The notes under the pieces are model-generated. The model saw only the letters and a list, made by a program, of their open reading frames with translations. It did not search any database and was not told the DNA's origin. Shown here one piece after another: positions 53,443 through 62,132 of a stretch of 64,000 nt of DNA; the stretch's first letter is position 1; the number at the start of each line of letters is the position of its first letter. The stretch covers positions 2,356,001-2,420,000 of the forward strand of contig OZ220680.1 of NCBI GenBank assembly GCA_965116345.1. The letters are read 5' to 3'. The position numbers and the translations under genes are program-made. This stretch comes from VXYL01 sp965116345. GTDB taxonomy: Bacteria; Pseudomonadota; Gammaproteobacteria; Pseudomonadales; Azotimanducaceae.

Positions 53443-54268
53443 TGTCGATCAACCGGGCGCGACCGATCCGGGCGGCGGCGAGAATCCGCAGACTCGTGGA
53501 CTCGGCGTCCGGCGAGCAGAGCCGCTCGGCATCGCGGACCGCCACATAGTCGACGTCGAAACCCGCCTCGGCCAGATCCCGCGAGCCACGCTCCTCGGCG
53601 GACGAATAATCCCGACAGCCTTCCTCGACCGCCGTTTTCAGCCACGTCAGGACGCGGTTGAGCGTGGCCGCGTGCTGGCGTTCGTCGTCGGACAGGTAGT
53701 TGTTGCGGCTGGACAACGCGAGACCGCTGGACTCGCGAACGGTGGGCACGCCGACCACGTCCACCGGCATGTCGAGATGCCGCGTCATGGCCCGGATCAG
53801 GGTGAGCTGCTGCCAGTCCTTCTCGCCGAAGTACGCCCTGTCGGGCGCGACGATGTTGAAGAGCTTCGCAACCACCGTGGCGACACCGTCGAAGTGCCCA
53901 GGGCGGCTGGCGCCACACAGGGTATTGGCCAACGCCGGCAGGGAGATCGTGACCTGCCCGTCGCGCCCCTGCGGATACATCTCGTCGACGGCGGGCACGA
54001 AGACGTGGTCCACCCGGACCTCGCGAAGCTGCCGAAGGTCGTCGTCGAGAGTGCGAGGGTAGTTGCCGAAGTCCTCGCCCGGGCCGAACTGGGTGGGATT
54101 GACGAAGATCGACACCACGGTGACGTCGCATGCTTGGCGACATGCACCCACGAGCGCGAGGTGCCCTTGGTGGAGATTGCCCATCGTGGGGACCAAACCG
54201 ACGGTGCCCTCGCCGGCGCGAAGTCTGTCGCGCAACGTCGCGATGTCCTCGGCGATCATCGTGGTCAT
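53423..54268 (-). CDS. panC: Pantothenate synthetase
   Basis: A 281-residue ligase joining pantoate and beta-alanine. VGLVPTMGNLHQGHLALV is the HIGH-type nucleotide motif, VSIFVNPTQFGPGEDF and YFGEKDWQQLTLIRAM bind the adenylate, and SSRNNYLS is the KMSKS-like segment. It follows panB by 35 bases. panD is not in the window. Confidence 0.97.
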   Translation of the reverse strand: MTTMIAEDIATLRDRLRAGEGTVGLVPTMGNLHQGHLALVGACRQACDVTVVSIFVNPTQFGPGEDFGNYPRTLDDDLRQLREVRVDHVFVPAVDEMYPQGRDGQVTISLPALANTLCGASRPGHFDGVATVVAKLFNIVAPDRAYFGEKDWQQLTLIRAMTRHLDMPVDVVGVPTVRESSGLALSSRNNYLSDDERQHAATLNRVLTWLKTAVEEGCRDYSSAEERGSRDLAEAGFDVDYVAVRDAERLCSPDAESTSLRILAAARIGRARLIDNVGATI

Positions 54269-54303
54269 CTATGCGAACTAGGCGAAATAATGCGAAATAG
54301 GGG

Positions 54304-55125
54304 TTACGTGAACGAGTGTTCGGGCCCCGGGAACGCTCCGGATTTGACGGCTTGGGCGTAGGCTCGAAACGCCCCCGGGATGCCGTCGTCGCTCTCCGGC
54401 AGGAAGTTCTTGACGAACTTCGGCACGCGAATGCTCGAAGGCGTCAGGCCGAGCATGTCGTGCATGACCATGATCTGGCCGTCGGTATGCGGACCCGCGC
54501 CGATACCGATCACCGAAACCGACAGCCGCTCGGTGATCGCCTGACCGAGATCCACCGGGACGCACTCCAGCAGGATGATCGAGGCACCGGAATCTTCCAG
54601 GATCAGCGCCTCGTCGATCACGGTCTGCGCCTGGTCGGGGTTGCGGCCCTGCACCCGGTAGCCGCCGATGCGGTTGATCGACTGCGGCGTAAGACCCATG
54701 TGCGCGCAGACGGGGATGCCGCGCTCGGACAGCAACCGCGTCGACTCGGCAAGCCAGGCGCCGCCCTCCAACTTGACCACGTGGGCACCGGCCCGCATCA
54801 GCACCGCCGCACTCTCCAGCGACTGCGACTCCGAGGCGTAGCTCATGAACGGCAGGTCCGCCATGATCAGTGCGCCCTGGTTGCCTCGCCGGACGCAGTT
54901 CATGTGGTAGACCATGTCGTCCAGGGTCACGGGCAGCGTACTGTCGTGGCCGTGCAGCACCATGCCGAGGGAGTCGCCCACGAGCAGGACGTCGACGCCG
55001 GAACTGGAGATCAACTCGGCGAACAGCGCGTCGTAGGCCGTCAGCGACGCGAACTTCTCTCCTCGACGCTTCATCCGATGCAGGGTGTTGAGGGATACCG
55101 GCGACTTTCGGGTCTGAGCGCTCAT
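54304..55125 (-). CDS. panB: 3-methyl-2-oxobutanoate hydroxymethyltransferase
   Basis: A 273-residue TIM-barrel enzyme that adds a hydroxymethyl group from methylene-THF to ketoisovalerate. FASLTAYDALFAELISSSGV, VLLVGDSLGMVLHG with the Mg-binding Asp, GAHVVKLEGGAW, MGLTPQSINRIGGYRVQGR and IGIGAGPHTDGQIMVMHDML are all conserved. It uses C1-folate, as does the operon at the left end of the window. Confidence 0.97.
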   Translation of the reverse strand: MSAQTRKSPVSLNTLHRMKRRGEKFASLTAYDALFAELISSSGVDVLLVGDSLGMVLHGHDSTLPVTLDDMVYHMNCVRRGNQGALIMADLPFMSYASESQSLESAAVLMRAGAHVVKLEGGAWLAESTRLLSERGIPVCAHMGLTPQSINRIGGYRVQGRNPDQAQTVIDEALILEDSGASIILLECVPVDLGQAITERLSVSVIGIGAGPHTDGQIMVMHDMLGLTPSSIRVPKFVKNFLPESDDGIPGAFRAYAQAVKSGAFPGPEHSFT

Positions 55126-55173
55126 GGGGCAACCTTCACACCGGGAGGGTCCGTTTGCAACGCCTCGATGATG

Positions 55174-55950
55174 TCAGAGCAGGGTCGGATTGGGGTTGAA
55201 GTACTGGCGGACGCCGTCCATGGCCTCGACCTGTTCGACCAGGGCCCGATAGTGTGCTTCGTTGTCGGCGAAGTCGATCTCCGCCGCATTGATGATCAGC
55301 AACGGGGCGCTGTCGTAGTAGTGGAAGAACTCGGTGTAGGCGTCGGTCAGCATGGTGAGGTACTCCGAGTCGATACGTTGCTCGTAGGCGATGCCGCGTC
55401 GCCGGATTCGATCGAGGAGCACGGATACGGGCGCCTGCAGGTAGACCACCAGGTCCGGCCGCGGCGGGCGAATGTCCAGACTCCGGTAGATGTCCTCGTA
55501 GAGCTCGAGCTCGTTGTCGTCCAGGGTCGCCTTGGCGAACAGTCGGTCCTTCTCCATGAGGAAGTCCGTGACCAGCATCGCGCCGAGCATGTCGTCGCGA
55601 GAAATGTTCGCGACTTGGTTGGCGCGGTGCAGGAGGAAGAAGAGCTGCGTGGGCAGCGCATGGCGTCGACCCTCGCGGTAGAAGCGGTCGAGAAACGGGT
55701 TCTCCATCGCCGGTTCGAGCACCAGTGGTCGATGGAACGTGTCCGCCAGGCGGCGGGCGAGGGTGGTCTTGCCGACGCCGATGGGTCCCTCGACGGCGAT
55801 GTAGTTCGGTGGGGACAGCGGGCCGGAAGGTTCGTTCTCTGCGTCCGAGACTCGCCCCGGCGCATCGCTGTCTCCATGCGTGGGGTTCGCGTCCGGCCCT
55901 GGCGCATTGGCCTCGCGCGGATTCACCGCGCCCGGTCGCGTCTGTTCCAC
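55174..55950 (-). CDS. Deoxynucleoside kinase family protein
   Basis: A protein of about 258 residues; the core from IAVEGPIGVGKTTLARRLAD (P-loop) through FLMEKDRLFAKATLDDNELE (the E-R-region), VVYLQAPVSVLLDRIRRRGI to the C-terminal helix is the deoxyadenosine/deoxyguanosine kinase family. In gammaproteobacteria a gene of this kind commonly lies between folK and panB. The first 45 residues are a Pro/Gly/Asp-rich extension and no ATG exists, so the start (GTG 55950, or GTG 55926) is uncertain. pcnB ends 19 bases upstream; folK is missing. Confidence 0.82.
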   Translation of the reverse strand: MEQTRPGAVNPREANAPGPDANPTHGDSDAPGRVSDAENEPSGPLSPPNYIAVEGPIGVGKTTLARRLADTFHRPLVLEPAMENPFLDRFYREGRRHALPTQLFFLLHRANQVANISRDDMLGAMLVTDFLMEKDRLFAKATLDDNELELYEDIYRSLDIRPPRPDLVVYLQAPVSVLLDRIRRRGIAYEQRIDSEYLTMLTDAYTEFFHYYDSAPLLIINAAEIDFADNEAHYRALVEQVEAMDGVRQYFNPNPTLL

Positions 55951-55969
55951 GCGCTTCTCGGATGACAGG

Positions 55970-57268
55970 TCATTGTGGCGGTGGGCCGCCGTTGGCGAAC
56001 TCCGGGTTGTCGATGGCTCGGGAGGGTTTGCGCCGCCGCCTACGGCGCCGGCGTGGTTGCTGCCGCGGCAACCGATCGGGAAGTTCCCGGCCGTCCTGCG
56101 TCTGGACCTCGGTCCACCATTGGCCGAGCTCCTCCTCCGCCTCGCCGGCCTCGATCCGCAGCAACAGGAAATCGTAGGCGGCGCGGAAGCGGGTGTGGGC
56201 GAGCAGCTTGTCCGCGTTCGGAGACGTACGCCGATCCAGCATGGGTTGCAGTCGCCAGACGTCGCGCACAAACCAACTGTGCCGTCGCGGGATCGCGAGG
56301 GTCGACTGCTGTGCGGCGAGTACCGAGCGGGCCAACTCCTCTTGGGCTGCCGCCGCGCGCTGCCGACTGCCATTGGCCTCGGCGAGGGCGAGGTCCGCGC
56401 GCTCGACGTATTCCGGCCAAAGGAAGGCGGCGAGGAGGAAGCCCGGAGTGACGGGTTTGTCTTCCTTGATGCGGCGATCGGTGCTCGCCAGCGCGAGGCG
56501 GGGAAGGACGTCCCCGTCCGGCGGCAGCGGGAACAGGATGTCGACCAACTCGTGCTGGCACAAGAGCTCGAACACCTGCTCGCCGTGGCCGGTCATGAAC
56601 ATCTTGGTGAACTCGTCGAACAGCCTCGCGGCCGGGATGGCGTTGAGCATTTCACACATCGGCGCGATGGCGTCGTGCGTGTCGGCGTGGAGGCGAAGAT
56701 CGAGCTTCGCGGCGAATCGGAGGGCCCGCAGGATGCGTACGGGATCTTCCCGGAAGCGTCTTTCGGGATCGCCGATCAGACGCAGAGTCCGACCGTCGAT
56801 GTCCGCCATGCCGTTGCAGTAGTCGAGCACCACATCGGCGACGGGGTCGTAGTAAAGCGCATTGACCGTGAAGTCCCGCCGGAAGGCGTCCTCGTCGATA
56901 CGGCCGTAGACATTGTCCCGTAGGATCATGCCGTCCTCGGACAGGTGCTGGGGTGGCGCATCCTCCTCGTCATCCAGCGTACGTCGGAAGGTGGATACCT
57001 CGAGCACTTCGCGGCCCTCGCGAACGTGAGCGATGCGGAACCGCCGGCCGACGAGGCGTACCCGGGGGAACACGCGCCGCACATCCTCGGGCGTCGCGTC
57101 GGTGGCCACGTCGAAGTCCTTCGGCACGACGCCCAGCAAGAGGTCCCGAACGCACCCACCGACCAGGTACGCGTCGAATCCGCCGCTGCGCAGTTTGTCG
57201 ATCACGGCAACCGCGTTCTTCGAAACACAGCTGCGGTCGATTCCATGGTCGGCGATGCGATTCAGCAA
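55970..57268 (-). CDS. pcnB: Poly(A) polymerase I
   Basis: A 432-residue class II nucleotidyltransferase that polyadenylates RNA for decay. AYLVGGCVRDLLLGVVPKDF and FDVATDATPEDVRRVF hold the catalytic Asp pair near residue 53; RRDFTVNALYYDPVADVVLDY and EDPVRILRALRFAAKLDL are conserved. The C-terminus is strongly basic (RQQPRRRRRRRRKPSR). The TTG/ATG choice at 57268 fits. Upstream is a palindromic repeat and the NtrC-like gene. Confidence 0.94.
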   Translation of the reverse strand: MLNRIADHGIDRSCVSKNAVAVIDKLRSGGFDAYLVGGCVRDLLLGVVPKDFDVATDATPEDVRRVFPRVRLVGRRFRIAHVREGREVLEVSTFRRTLDDEEDAPPQHLSEDGMILRDNVYGRIDEDAFRRDFTVNALYYDPVADVVLDYCNGMADIDGRTLRLIGDPERRFREDPVRILRALRFAAKLDLRLHADTHDAIAPMCEMLNAIPAARLFDEFTKMFMTGHGEQVFELLCQHELVDILFPLPPDGDVLPRLALASTDRRIKEDKPVTPGFLLAAFLWPEYVERADLALAEANGSRQRAAAAQEELARSVLAAQQSTLAIPRRHSWFVRDVWRLQPMLDRRTSPNADKLLAHTRFRAAYDFLLLRIEAGEAEEELGQWWTEVQTQDGRELPDRLPRQQPRRRRRRRRKPSRAIDNPEFANGGPPPQ

Positions 57269-57322
57269 GAATGTGCCTCGAAGCGATGCAGTTGGGATGG
57301 ACGTCCGACAGCGATTGTACCC

Positions 57323-57367
57323 GTAGGGGCGACCGCGTGCTCTTCGAGCACGTTGTGGTCGCCGTGC
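57323..57367. repeat. Dispersed palindromic repeat, GGGGCGACC/GGTCGCC family (copy 6)
   Basis: Outer GGGGCGACC and GGTCGCC arms enclose an inner stem CGTGCT-CTTCG-AGCACG. It lies between the NtrC-like gene and pcnB. The inner stem sequence differs from copies 1 and 2 but keeps full pairing. Confidence 0.8.
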
Positions 57368-57437
57368 AGACGAACCCGCGGCGCGCGTAGATCGAAGGCG
57401 CCGCCGCGCCCATCGGGCCGCGACATGCTCAAGAACG

Positions 57438-58763
57438 CTAAGACCGCCGGGGACCCCGCTTGCGGGTGCGACGCCTCGGTATGTTCAGCCGCTGACGGCG
57501 CTCCCAGAGGCTCTTGCGGCTGATGCCCAGTTTCGTAGCCAGCTCCGTCTCGGTGAACTGGTCCTCGTGGTCGAGTACGAAGCGCAGAAAGTAGTCCTCG
57601 AGACTGCTTGTCTGGTCCTCGGGTTCCGCGGTCTCCGGCCGGACCCGTCCGGCGCCGATGGCAAGCCGTTCGGCATCGATGACCCCCCGGTCGGTGAGAA
57701 TGACCGCCCGCTCCACGGCGTTCTCCAACTCGCGCACGTTGCCGGGCCAAGGGTAGGCCCGCATGGCGTCGAGAGCTGGCGGAGCGAACGTGAGGTCCTG
57801 CTTGTTGAGCTTGCGGCAAGTACGTTCCAGGACTGCCTGGGCGAGCACGACCACGTCCTCGCCGCGCTCCCGCAACGGCGGGACGTGCAGGACGGCGTCG
57901 ATGCACTGGAAAAGGTCGTCGCTGTAGCGGTTGTGGGCTGCGAATTCGCCGACGTCCTGGCGGGTCGCGGCGATGATGCGTACGTTCGCCTCACGCGTCT
58001 GGGCGCTACCGAAGCGCCTGACCTGGCCATCCTGGAGGAAACAGACCAGGCGTGCCTGGGCAGATGGCGGCATGTCGGCAACTTCGTCCAGGAAGAGGGT
58101 GCCGCCATCCGCCGCTTCCACCAGACCGGGGCGCGCGGCTTGGGAGAGCTTGGCGGCCCGCGAGTCGAGACCGAACATCTCGGACTCGATCATGGTCTCC
58201 GGGATCGCCGCGCAGTTGAAGGCGATGACTTGGGCGTGGCGGCGATTGCTGGAGGCGTGCAGGGCTCGGGCGATGAGTTCCTTGCCGGTCCCCGACTCGC
58301 CTTGGATGAGAACCGTCGCCTCCGTGGGTCCCCATGTGCCTACCTGGTCGAGCAGGTCGCGCATCGCGGCGCAGTGCCCGACGATGGTTGGAAAGGCCGT
58401 CTCGCCGCCGATTGTCGGTATCGCGCGACTCGTGGCGCGCTCGACCGCGGCGATCAGGGTTGCCGGCTCGAACGGCTGGGGCACGTAGTCCGCCGCGCCG
58501 AGACGCATGCACTCGACGGCCTGCCCGATGCTGGGCGAGTCGGCGATGAGCACGACGGGAACCGGTGCGGACAAGGCGAGAAAGTCCCGGGCCGCGACTG
58601 CAAGAGCGGCGTTGGTCACGACGGCATCCGCCTGCCCCACGTCGGCCCGCAGAGCGTCTTTCAGGTGCGACGCTTCGATGACGTCGAAGCCGGTGCGTTC
58701 GAACTCCCCGCGCAGGTTCCGGCGGCTCGATTCGTCCGGTTCGACAACGAGGACGCGGGTCAT
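57438..58763 (-). CDS. NtrC-like response regulator with degenerate receiver and degenerate AAA+ domain
   Basis: A 441-residue protein with the receiver - sigma-54 interaction AAA+ - Fis-type HTH layout. In the receiver, the phospho-acceptor position reads VVTNAAL (Asn51 for Asp), the Thr position is Ala74 and the Lys position is Gln96 (YVPQPF). In the AAA+ domain Walker A GESGTGKE (155-162) and Walker B TLFLDEVAD are intact, but the GAFTGA loop is replaced by SRAAKLSQAA (201-210) and both arginine-finger positions are lost (YSDDLFQCI, 280-288). The HTH is LATKLGISRKSLWERRQRL. It lies between gluQ and pcnB; no kinase gene is near. It is probably a DNA-binding regulator that no longer activates sigma-54. 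Confidence 0.85.
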   Translation of the reverse strand: MTRVLVVEPDESSRRNLRGEFERTGFDVIEASHLKDALRADVGQADAVVTNAALAVAARDFLALSAPVPVVLIADSPSIGQAVECMRLGAADYVPQPFEPATLIAAVERATSRAIPTIGGETAFPTIVGHCAAMRDLLDQVGTWGPTEATVLIQGESGTGKELIARALHASSNRRHAQVIAFNCAAIPETMIESEMFGLDSRAAKLSQAARPGLVEAADGGTLFLDEVADMPPSAQARLVCFLQDGQVRRFGSAQTREANVRIIAATRQDVGEFAAHNRYSDDLFQCIDAVLHVPPLRERGEDVVVLAQAVLERTCRKLNKQDLTFAPPALDAMRAYPWPGNVRELENAVERAVILTDRGVIDAERLAIGAGRVRPETAEPEDQTSSLEDYFLRFVLDHEDQFTETELATKLGISRKSLWERRQRLNIPRRRTRKRGPRRS

Positions 58764-58792
58764 CCCGCAATGGTAGCAGCGCGGGCCCGGCG

Positions 58793-59743
58793 TCAGGAAA
58801 TCGCCGTGAACCCCTGAACCACTGGATTGGACGGGACTGTGCCGACATCCCAATGGTCAATCGCCCAATCGAGGATCGTCCGGACGTCCTCGTCCGGCGG
58901 ATCGAAGCCGAGAAGGGTCAATGCCGCGCCGATGTTCTGCCGGGCGAAGCGGCGGTCGATCGCCGTCGCCTGGTTGTGCTTCGACAGCTTGACGCCCGAT
59001 GCCTCCACGATCACGGGAATGTGGGCGAAACTCGGTGGGACGGTACCGAGCGCGTCGATGAGGAAGAGCTGCCGTGGGGTGTCGTCGATCAGATCGGCGC
59101 CCCGAACCACGTGGTCCACGCCCATCGCCTGGTCGTCGACGACGACCGCGAGGTGATAGGAAGCCAACCCGTCGCGTCGTTGCACGACGAAGTCGTCGAG
59201 CGTCCCTCGGTGACACGGCGGTGGCTCGCCAGGGGAGGGCGCGCACTGCACGCGGTCCGCGAACTCGACGCTGCCTTCGGCCCGGATGCGGATCGCGTTG
59301 CCTTCCCAAGGCAGGGACAGGGTCCGGCAGGTGCCGGGGTAACGGTCCGTGCCACGCAGTTCCCGCCGGGTGCAGCGGCAGGCAAAGCAACTTTCCGCCA
59401 GCTTCTCCAGGGCGGCGCGGTAGTGCGCGACGTGGTGGCTCTGCCGAGCAATCGGTCCGTCCCAATACAGACCGTGGGCTTCCAACGTTGCCAGGATCTC
59501 GGACTCGGCATCGGGGTCCACACGGGGCGTGTCCAGATCGTCGATGCGCAGCAGCCAGCGGCCGTCGTCGGCTCGGGCATCGAGCCACGACGCCACCGCC
59601 GTGAGCAGCGAACCCAAATGCAAGGGCCCCGACGGCGTGGGAGCGAACCGTCCGGTGTACGGTGGGTTGGAGTGCGCCTCGAGAATCCGGTTTGCTCGTC
59701 TTCCAAGGCGGCCTGATGCAGCGCTACTTTGGAGGCGGCACAC
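58793..59743 (-). CDS. gluQ: Glutamyl-Q tRNA(Asp) synthetase
   Basis: A GluRS-like catalytic core without an anticodon domain; it attaches Glu to queuosine of tRNA-Asp. GRFAPTPSGPLHLGSLL is the HIGH motif, CFACRCTRREL a zinc-like Cys cluster, HVVRGADLIDDTPRQLFL typical, and GVKLSKHN the KMSKS motif. The core begins about 30 residues after the chosen GTG (59743), which shares a base with the dksA stop; no better start is available. The gene follows dksA as in most gammaproteobacteria. Confidence 0.9.
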   Translation of the reverse strand: MCRLQSSAASGRLGRRANRILEAHSNPPYTGRFAPTPSGPLHLGSLLTAVASWLDARADDGRWLLRIDDLDTPRVDPDAESEILATLEAHGLYWDGPIARQSHHVAHYRAALEKLAESCFACRCTRRELRGTDRYPGTCRTLSLPWEGNAIRIRAEGSVEFADRVQCAPSPGEPPPCHRGTLDDFVVQRRDGLASYHLAVVVDDQAMGVDHVVRGADLIDDTPRQLFLIDALGTVPPSFAHIPVIVEASGVKLSKHNQATAIDRRFARQNIGAALTLLGFDPPDEDVRTILDWAIDHWDVGTVPSNPVVQGFTAIS

Positions 59744-60243
59744 TAGCCGCGGAGTTGCTTCTCGCGGAGTTCGTCCAGGGCCTTGCAGTCCACGCATTGC
59801 GTGGCGGTGGGACGTGCTTCCAATCGACGCAGACCGATTTCCACACCGCAGGTGTCGCAGTAGCCGTAGTCCTGCTGATCGATCCGGTCGATGGTCTCGT
59901 TGATCTTGCGGATCAGGCGTCGTTCACGGTCCCGGGTGCGCAGTTCGATGCCGAGTTCCTCTTCGCGGGTCGCGCGGTCGAGTTCGTCCGGGAAGTTCGA
60001 GGCCTCGTCCTGGAGGTGGTTTACCGTCCGGTCGACCTGCTCCATCAGTTCGTGTCGCCACGCCAGGAGCATGTTGCGGAAGTGCTTGACCTGGTTGGCG
60101 TTCATGTACGCCTCGTCCGCGTCACCCTCGTAGGGAACGAAGTCCTTGAACAGAGAGTGGTCGCCTTGCGCACCGCCGCCGCGGACCACGGTGGTGGACT
60201 CGCCTCCACCGTCGGTGGACGTGTTGCCTGATGGGTCATTCAT
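59743..60243 (-). CDS. dksA: RNA polymerase-binding transcription factor DksA
   Basis: A 166-residue ppGpp cofactor that acts through the RNA polymerase secondary channel. MNANQVKHFRNMLLAWRHEL starts the coiled coil, ASNFPDELDRATREEELGIE carries the tip Asp-x-x-Asp/Ala region (DELDRA), and CDTCGVEIGLRRLEARPTA plus CVDCK form the zinc finger. The N-terminal 30 residues are Gly/Ser/Thr-rich. Divergent from sfsA. Confidence 0.95.
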   Translation of the reverse strand: MNDPSGNTSTDGGGESTTVVRGGGAQGDHSLFKDFVPYEGDADEAYMNANQVKHFRNMLLAWRHELMEQVDRTVNHLQDEASNFPDELDRATREEELGIELRTRDRERRLIRKINETIDRIDQQDYGYCDTCGVEIGLRRLEARPTATQCVDCKALDELREKQLRG

Positions 60244-60352
60244 AAGCTGTACAGTGTTCGGCTCGGGCGAGAGGGCGCGTAACCTACCAAAACGTCTGGG
60301 TGATGGCTATATCGACGTGGTTAACAATCGTTTCACGGTCGTTCGCCCTGGA

Positions 60353-61081
60353 ATGCGCTTCCGGGCGTGCCGCGTGAAGTTCGAGCCGGCACTTCGCCAA
60401 GGCCTGCTCCTACGGCGCTACAAACGTTTCCTGGCGGATGTCGAGACCCAGGAAGGTCGACAAATGACCATCCACTGCGCCAACACCGGCGCAATGACGG
60501 GTTGCGCCGACCCCGGCAGTCGCGTCTGGTATTCCACATCGGCGAATCTGCGCCGCAAGTATCGCCACTCGCTGGAAATCGTCGAGGACGCCGACGGCCA
60601 CCTGATCGGCGTGAATACGGCCCGGGCCAACGGCCTGGTGGTTGAGGCGTTGTCGGCGGGGATTCTGCCGGGTTTCGCGCAGACATCCCCGGCCCGGCGC
60701 GAGGTGGCCATTCCGGGGGAGGGCGGCCGTTTCGATCTGCTCGTGGGCGATGTCTACGTGGAGGTGAAGTCGGTGACGCTTCGGCTTGTCGACAGCGGGG
60801 CGTTCCCCGATGCGGTCAGTATCCGTGCGACCCGGCACGTCGATGCGCTCGCACGGCTGGCTCGGTCCGGGGCCGGGGCGGCGCTGGTCTTCTGCGTGTT
60901 GCACAACGGCATCGACAGGGTGCGTCCGGCGGACGAGATCGACGCGGACTACGGACTCGCGCTGCGCCGCGCCCTGGACGCCGGTGTGCGCGTCCTGGCG
61001 CTCCGTTGCCTCGTCGCGGTGTCCGGAGTCACCCCGACGGGTGTGCTCACCGTGCGTCGCGCCCGGGCGGGCGCATCGTGA
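60353..61081 (+). CDS. sfsA: SfsA family DNA-binding protein / sugar fermentation stimulation protein
   Basis: A 242-residue protein of usual length. LLRRYKRFLADVETQEGRQM, HCANTGAMTGCADPGSRVW, NTARANGLVVEALSAGILPG, and GDVYVEVKSVTLR with the nuclease-like E-x-K core are conserved; HVDALARLARSGAGAALVFC follows. The open frame extends 207 bases upstream into the dksA promoter region, but family sequence starts at the ATG at 60353. It commonly neighbours dksA. The molecular function is still unclear. Confidence 0.93.
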   Translation: MRFRACRVKFEPALRQGLLLRRYKRFLADVETQEGRQMTIHCANTGAMTGCADPGSRVWYSTSANLRRKYRHSLEIVEDADGHLIGVNTARANGLVVEALSAGILPGFAQTSPARREVAIPGEGGRFDLLVGDVYVEVKSVTLRLVDSGAFPDAVSIRATRHVDALARLARSGAGAALVFCVLHNGIDRVRPADEIDADYGLALRRALDAGVRVLALRCLVAVSGVTPTGVLTVRRARAGAS

Positions 61082-61097
61082 CCGGCAGTCCTATACG

Positions 61098-62120
61098 CTA
61101 CGAGCCGGTCGCCCGGAAGCGTCGCTTCAGCGCCGCGTAGTCGTCGATGCCGTGCAGTCGTGCGCCGTGTTTGCCGACGACCTCGGCCGCCGCGAAGTTT
61201 GCGAACCTGGCCGCATCGACTGGGTCGGCCCCTTCGGTGCGGGCGTGGACGACGGCCCCGGCGTACATGTCCCCGGCCCCCGTTGTGTCGACAAGGTCGC
61301 TTGGGTAGCCGGGTGCGACCGTTCGCTTGCCTTTTGCGAAGACGAGGCTGCCGCGCGCTCCGAGGGTGACGTTTACATACGGCGCGATATCCCCGAGTTC
61401 GACCACGGCGACGTCCAGTCGGTCGGTTCCCGCCCATAGCAGCGCCTCGTCCTCGTTGCAGAAGAGTTGCGCCACGCCGTTGCCGAGCATCCGTTCGAGA
61501 CCATCGCGGAAGGCGGCCACCATGGAGGGGTCGGAGAACGAGACGTTCACGGGAACGCCTTCGGACTCCGCCAGCTCACGTGCCCGAACGGCGGCCGCGC
61601 ATCCCGAAGCCGACGACGCCAGGTAGCCTTCCATATATAGGTGGGCGGATTTTGCGATCGTCGCATCGTCCAGATCGTCGACGGAGAGGTTCTCCGAAAC
61701 GCCCAGGAAGGTCGTCATGGTTCGTTCGGCGTCGTCGGTGATCAGGGTCAGGCAGCGGCCCGACTTGCCGTCGCCTCCGTGGTTGCCGATGGTGTCGATC
61801 CCGGCGCGGCGCATTTCTTCGAGAAAGCGATCACCGACCGGGTCACCGGCGACGCGGCACGAGTACGCGCCGCAGCCGCCGAATCCCTGCACCGCGAACA
61901 CCGTGTTGGCGGCGGAACCTCCGGAGCGACTTCGGGGGTCGTGATCCGACAGGATGGCCGTGAGGGCATCCATCCGGTCTTCATCCACCAGTGCCATGTG
62001 GCCCTTGACCAGGTCCGCGTCGCGTAGGAATGCCTCGTCGACGGCGTATTCGAGGTCCATCAGGGCATTGCCGATGCCGCAGATGTCGTACGCCGCTGGC
62101 GAGTCGGAAGTTGGTGTCAT
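61098..62120 (-). CDS. PfkB-family kinase, adenosine kinase-like
   Basis: A 340-residue ribokinase-fold kinase. GGSAANTVFAVQGFGG near residue 57 is PfkB motif 1 region, LSVDDLDD and NEDEALLWAG are typical, and VDTTGAGDMYAGAVV near residue 290 is motif 2 with the catalytic Asp. Together with the N-terminal DICGIGNALMDLEYAVDE pattern this is the adenosine kinase/sugar kinase group found in many proteobacteria. It follows hemL by 12 bases. Confidence 0.9.
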   Translation of the reverse strand: MTPTSDSPAAYDICGIGNALMDLEYAVDEAFLRDADLVKGHMALVDEDRMDALTAILSDHDPRSRSGGSAANTVFAVQGFGGCGAYSCRVAGDPVGDRFLEEMRRAGIDTIGNHGGDGKSGRCLTLITDDAERTMTTFLGVSENLSVDDLDDATIAKSAHLYMEGYLASSASGCAAAVRARELAESEGVPVNVSFSDPSMVAAFRDGLERMLGNGVAQLFCNEDEALLWAGTDRLDVAVVELGDIAPYVNVTLGARGSLVFAKGKRTVAPGYPSDLVDTTGAGDMYAGAVVHARTEGADPVDAARFANFAAAEVVGKHGARLHGIDDYAALKRRFRATGS

Positions 62121-62132
62121 TGCAAGACCGTC

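Noticed and set aside
60146..60352. 69-residue upstream extension of SfsA
   Set aside because: It runs over the dksA start and promoter region; SfsA family sequence begins at the ATG at 60353.
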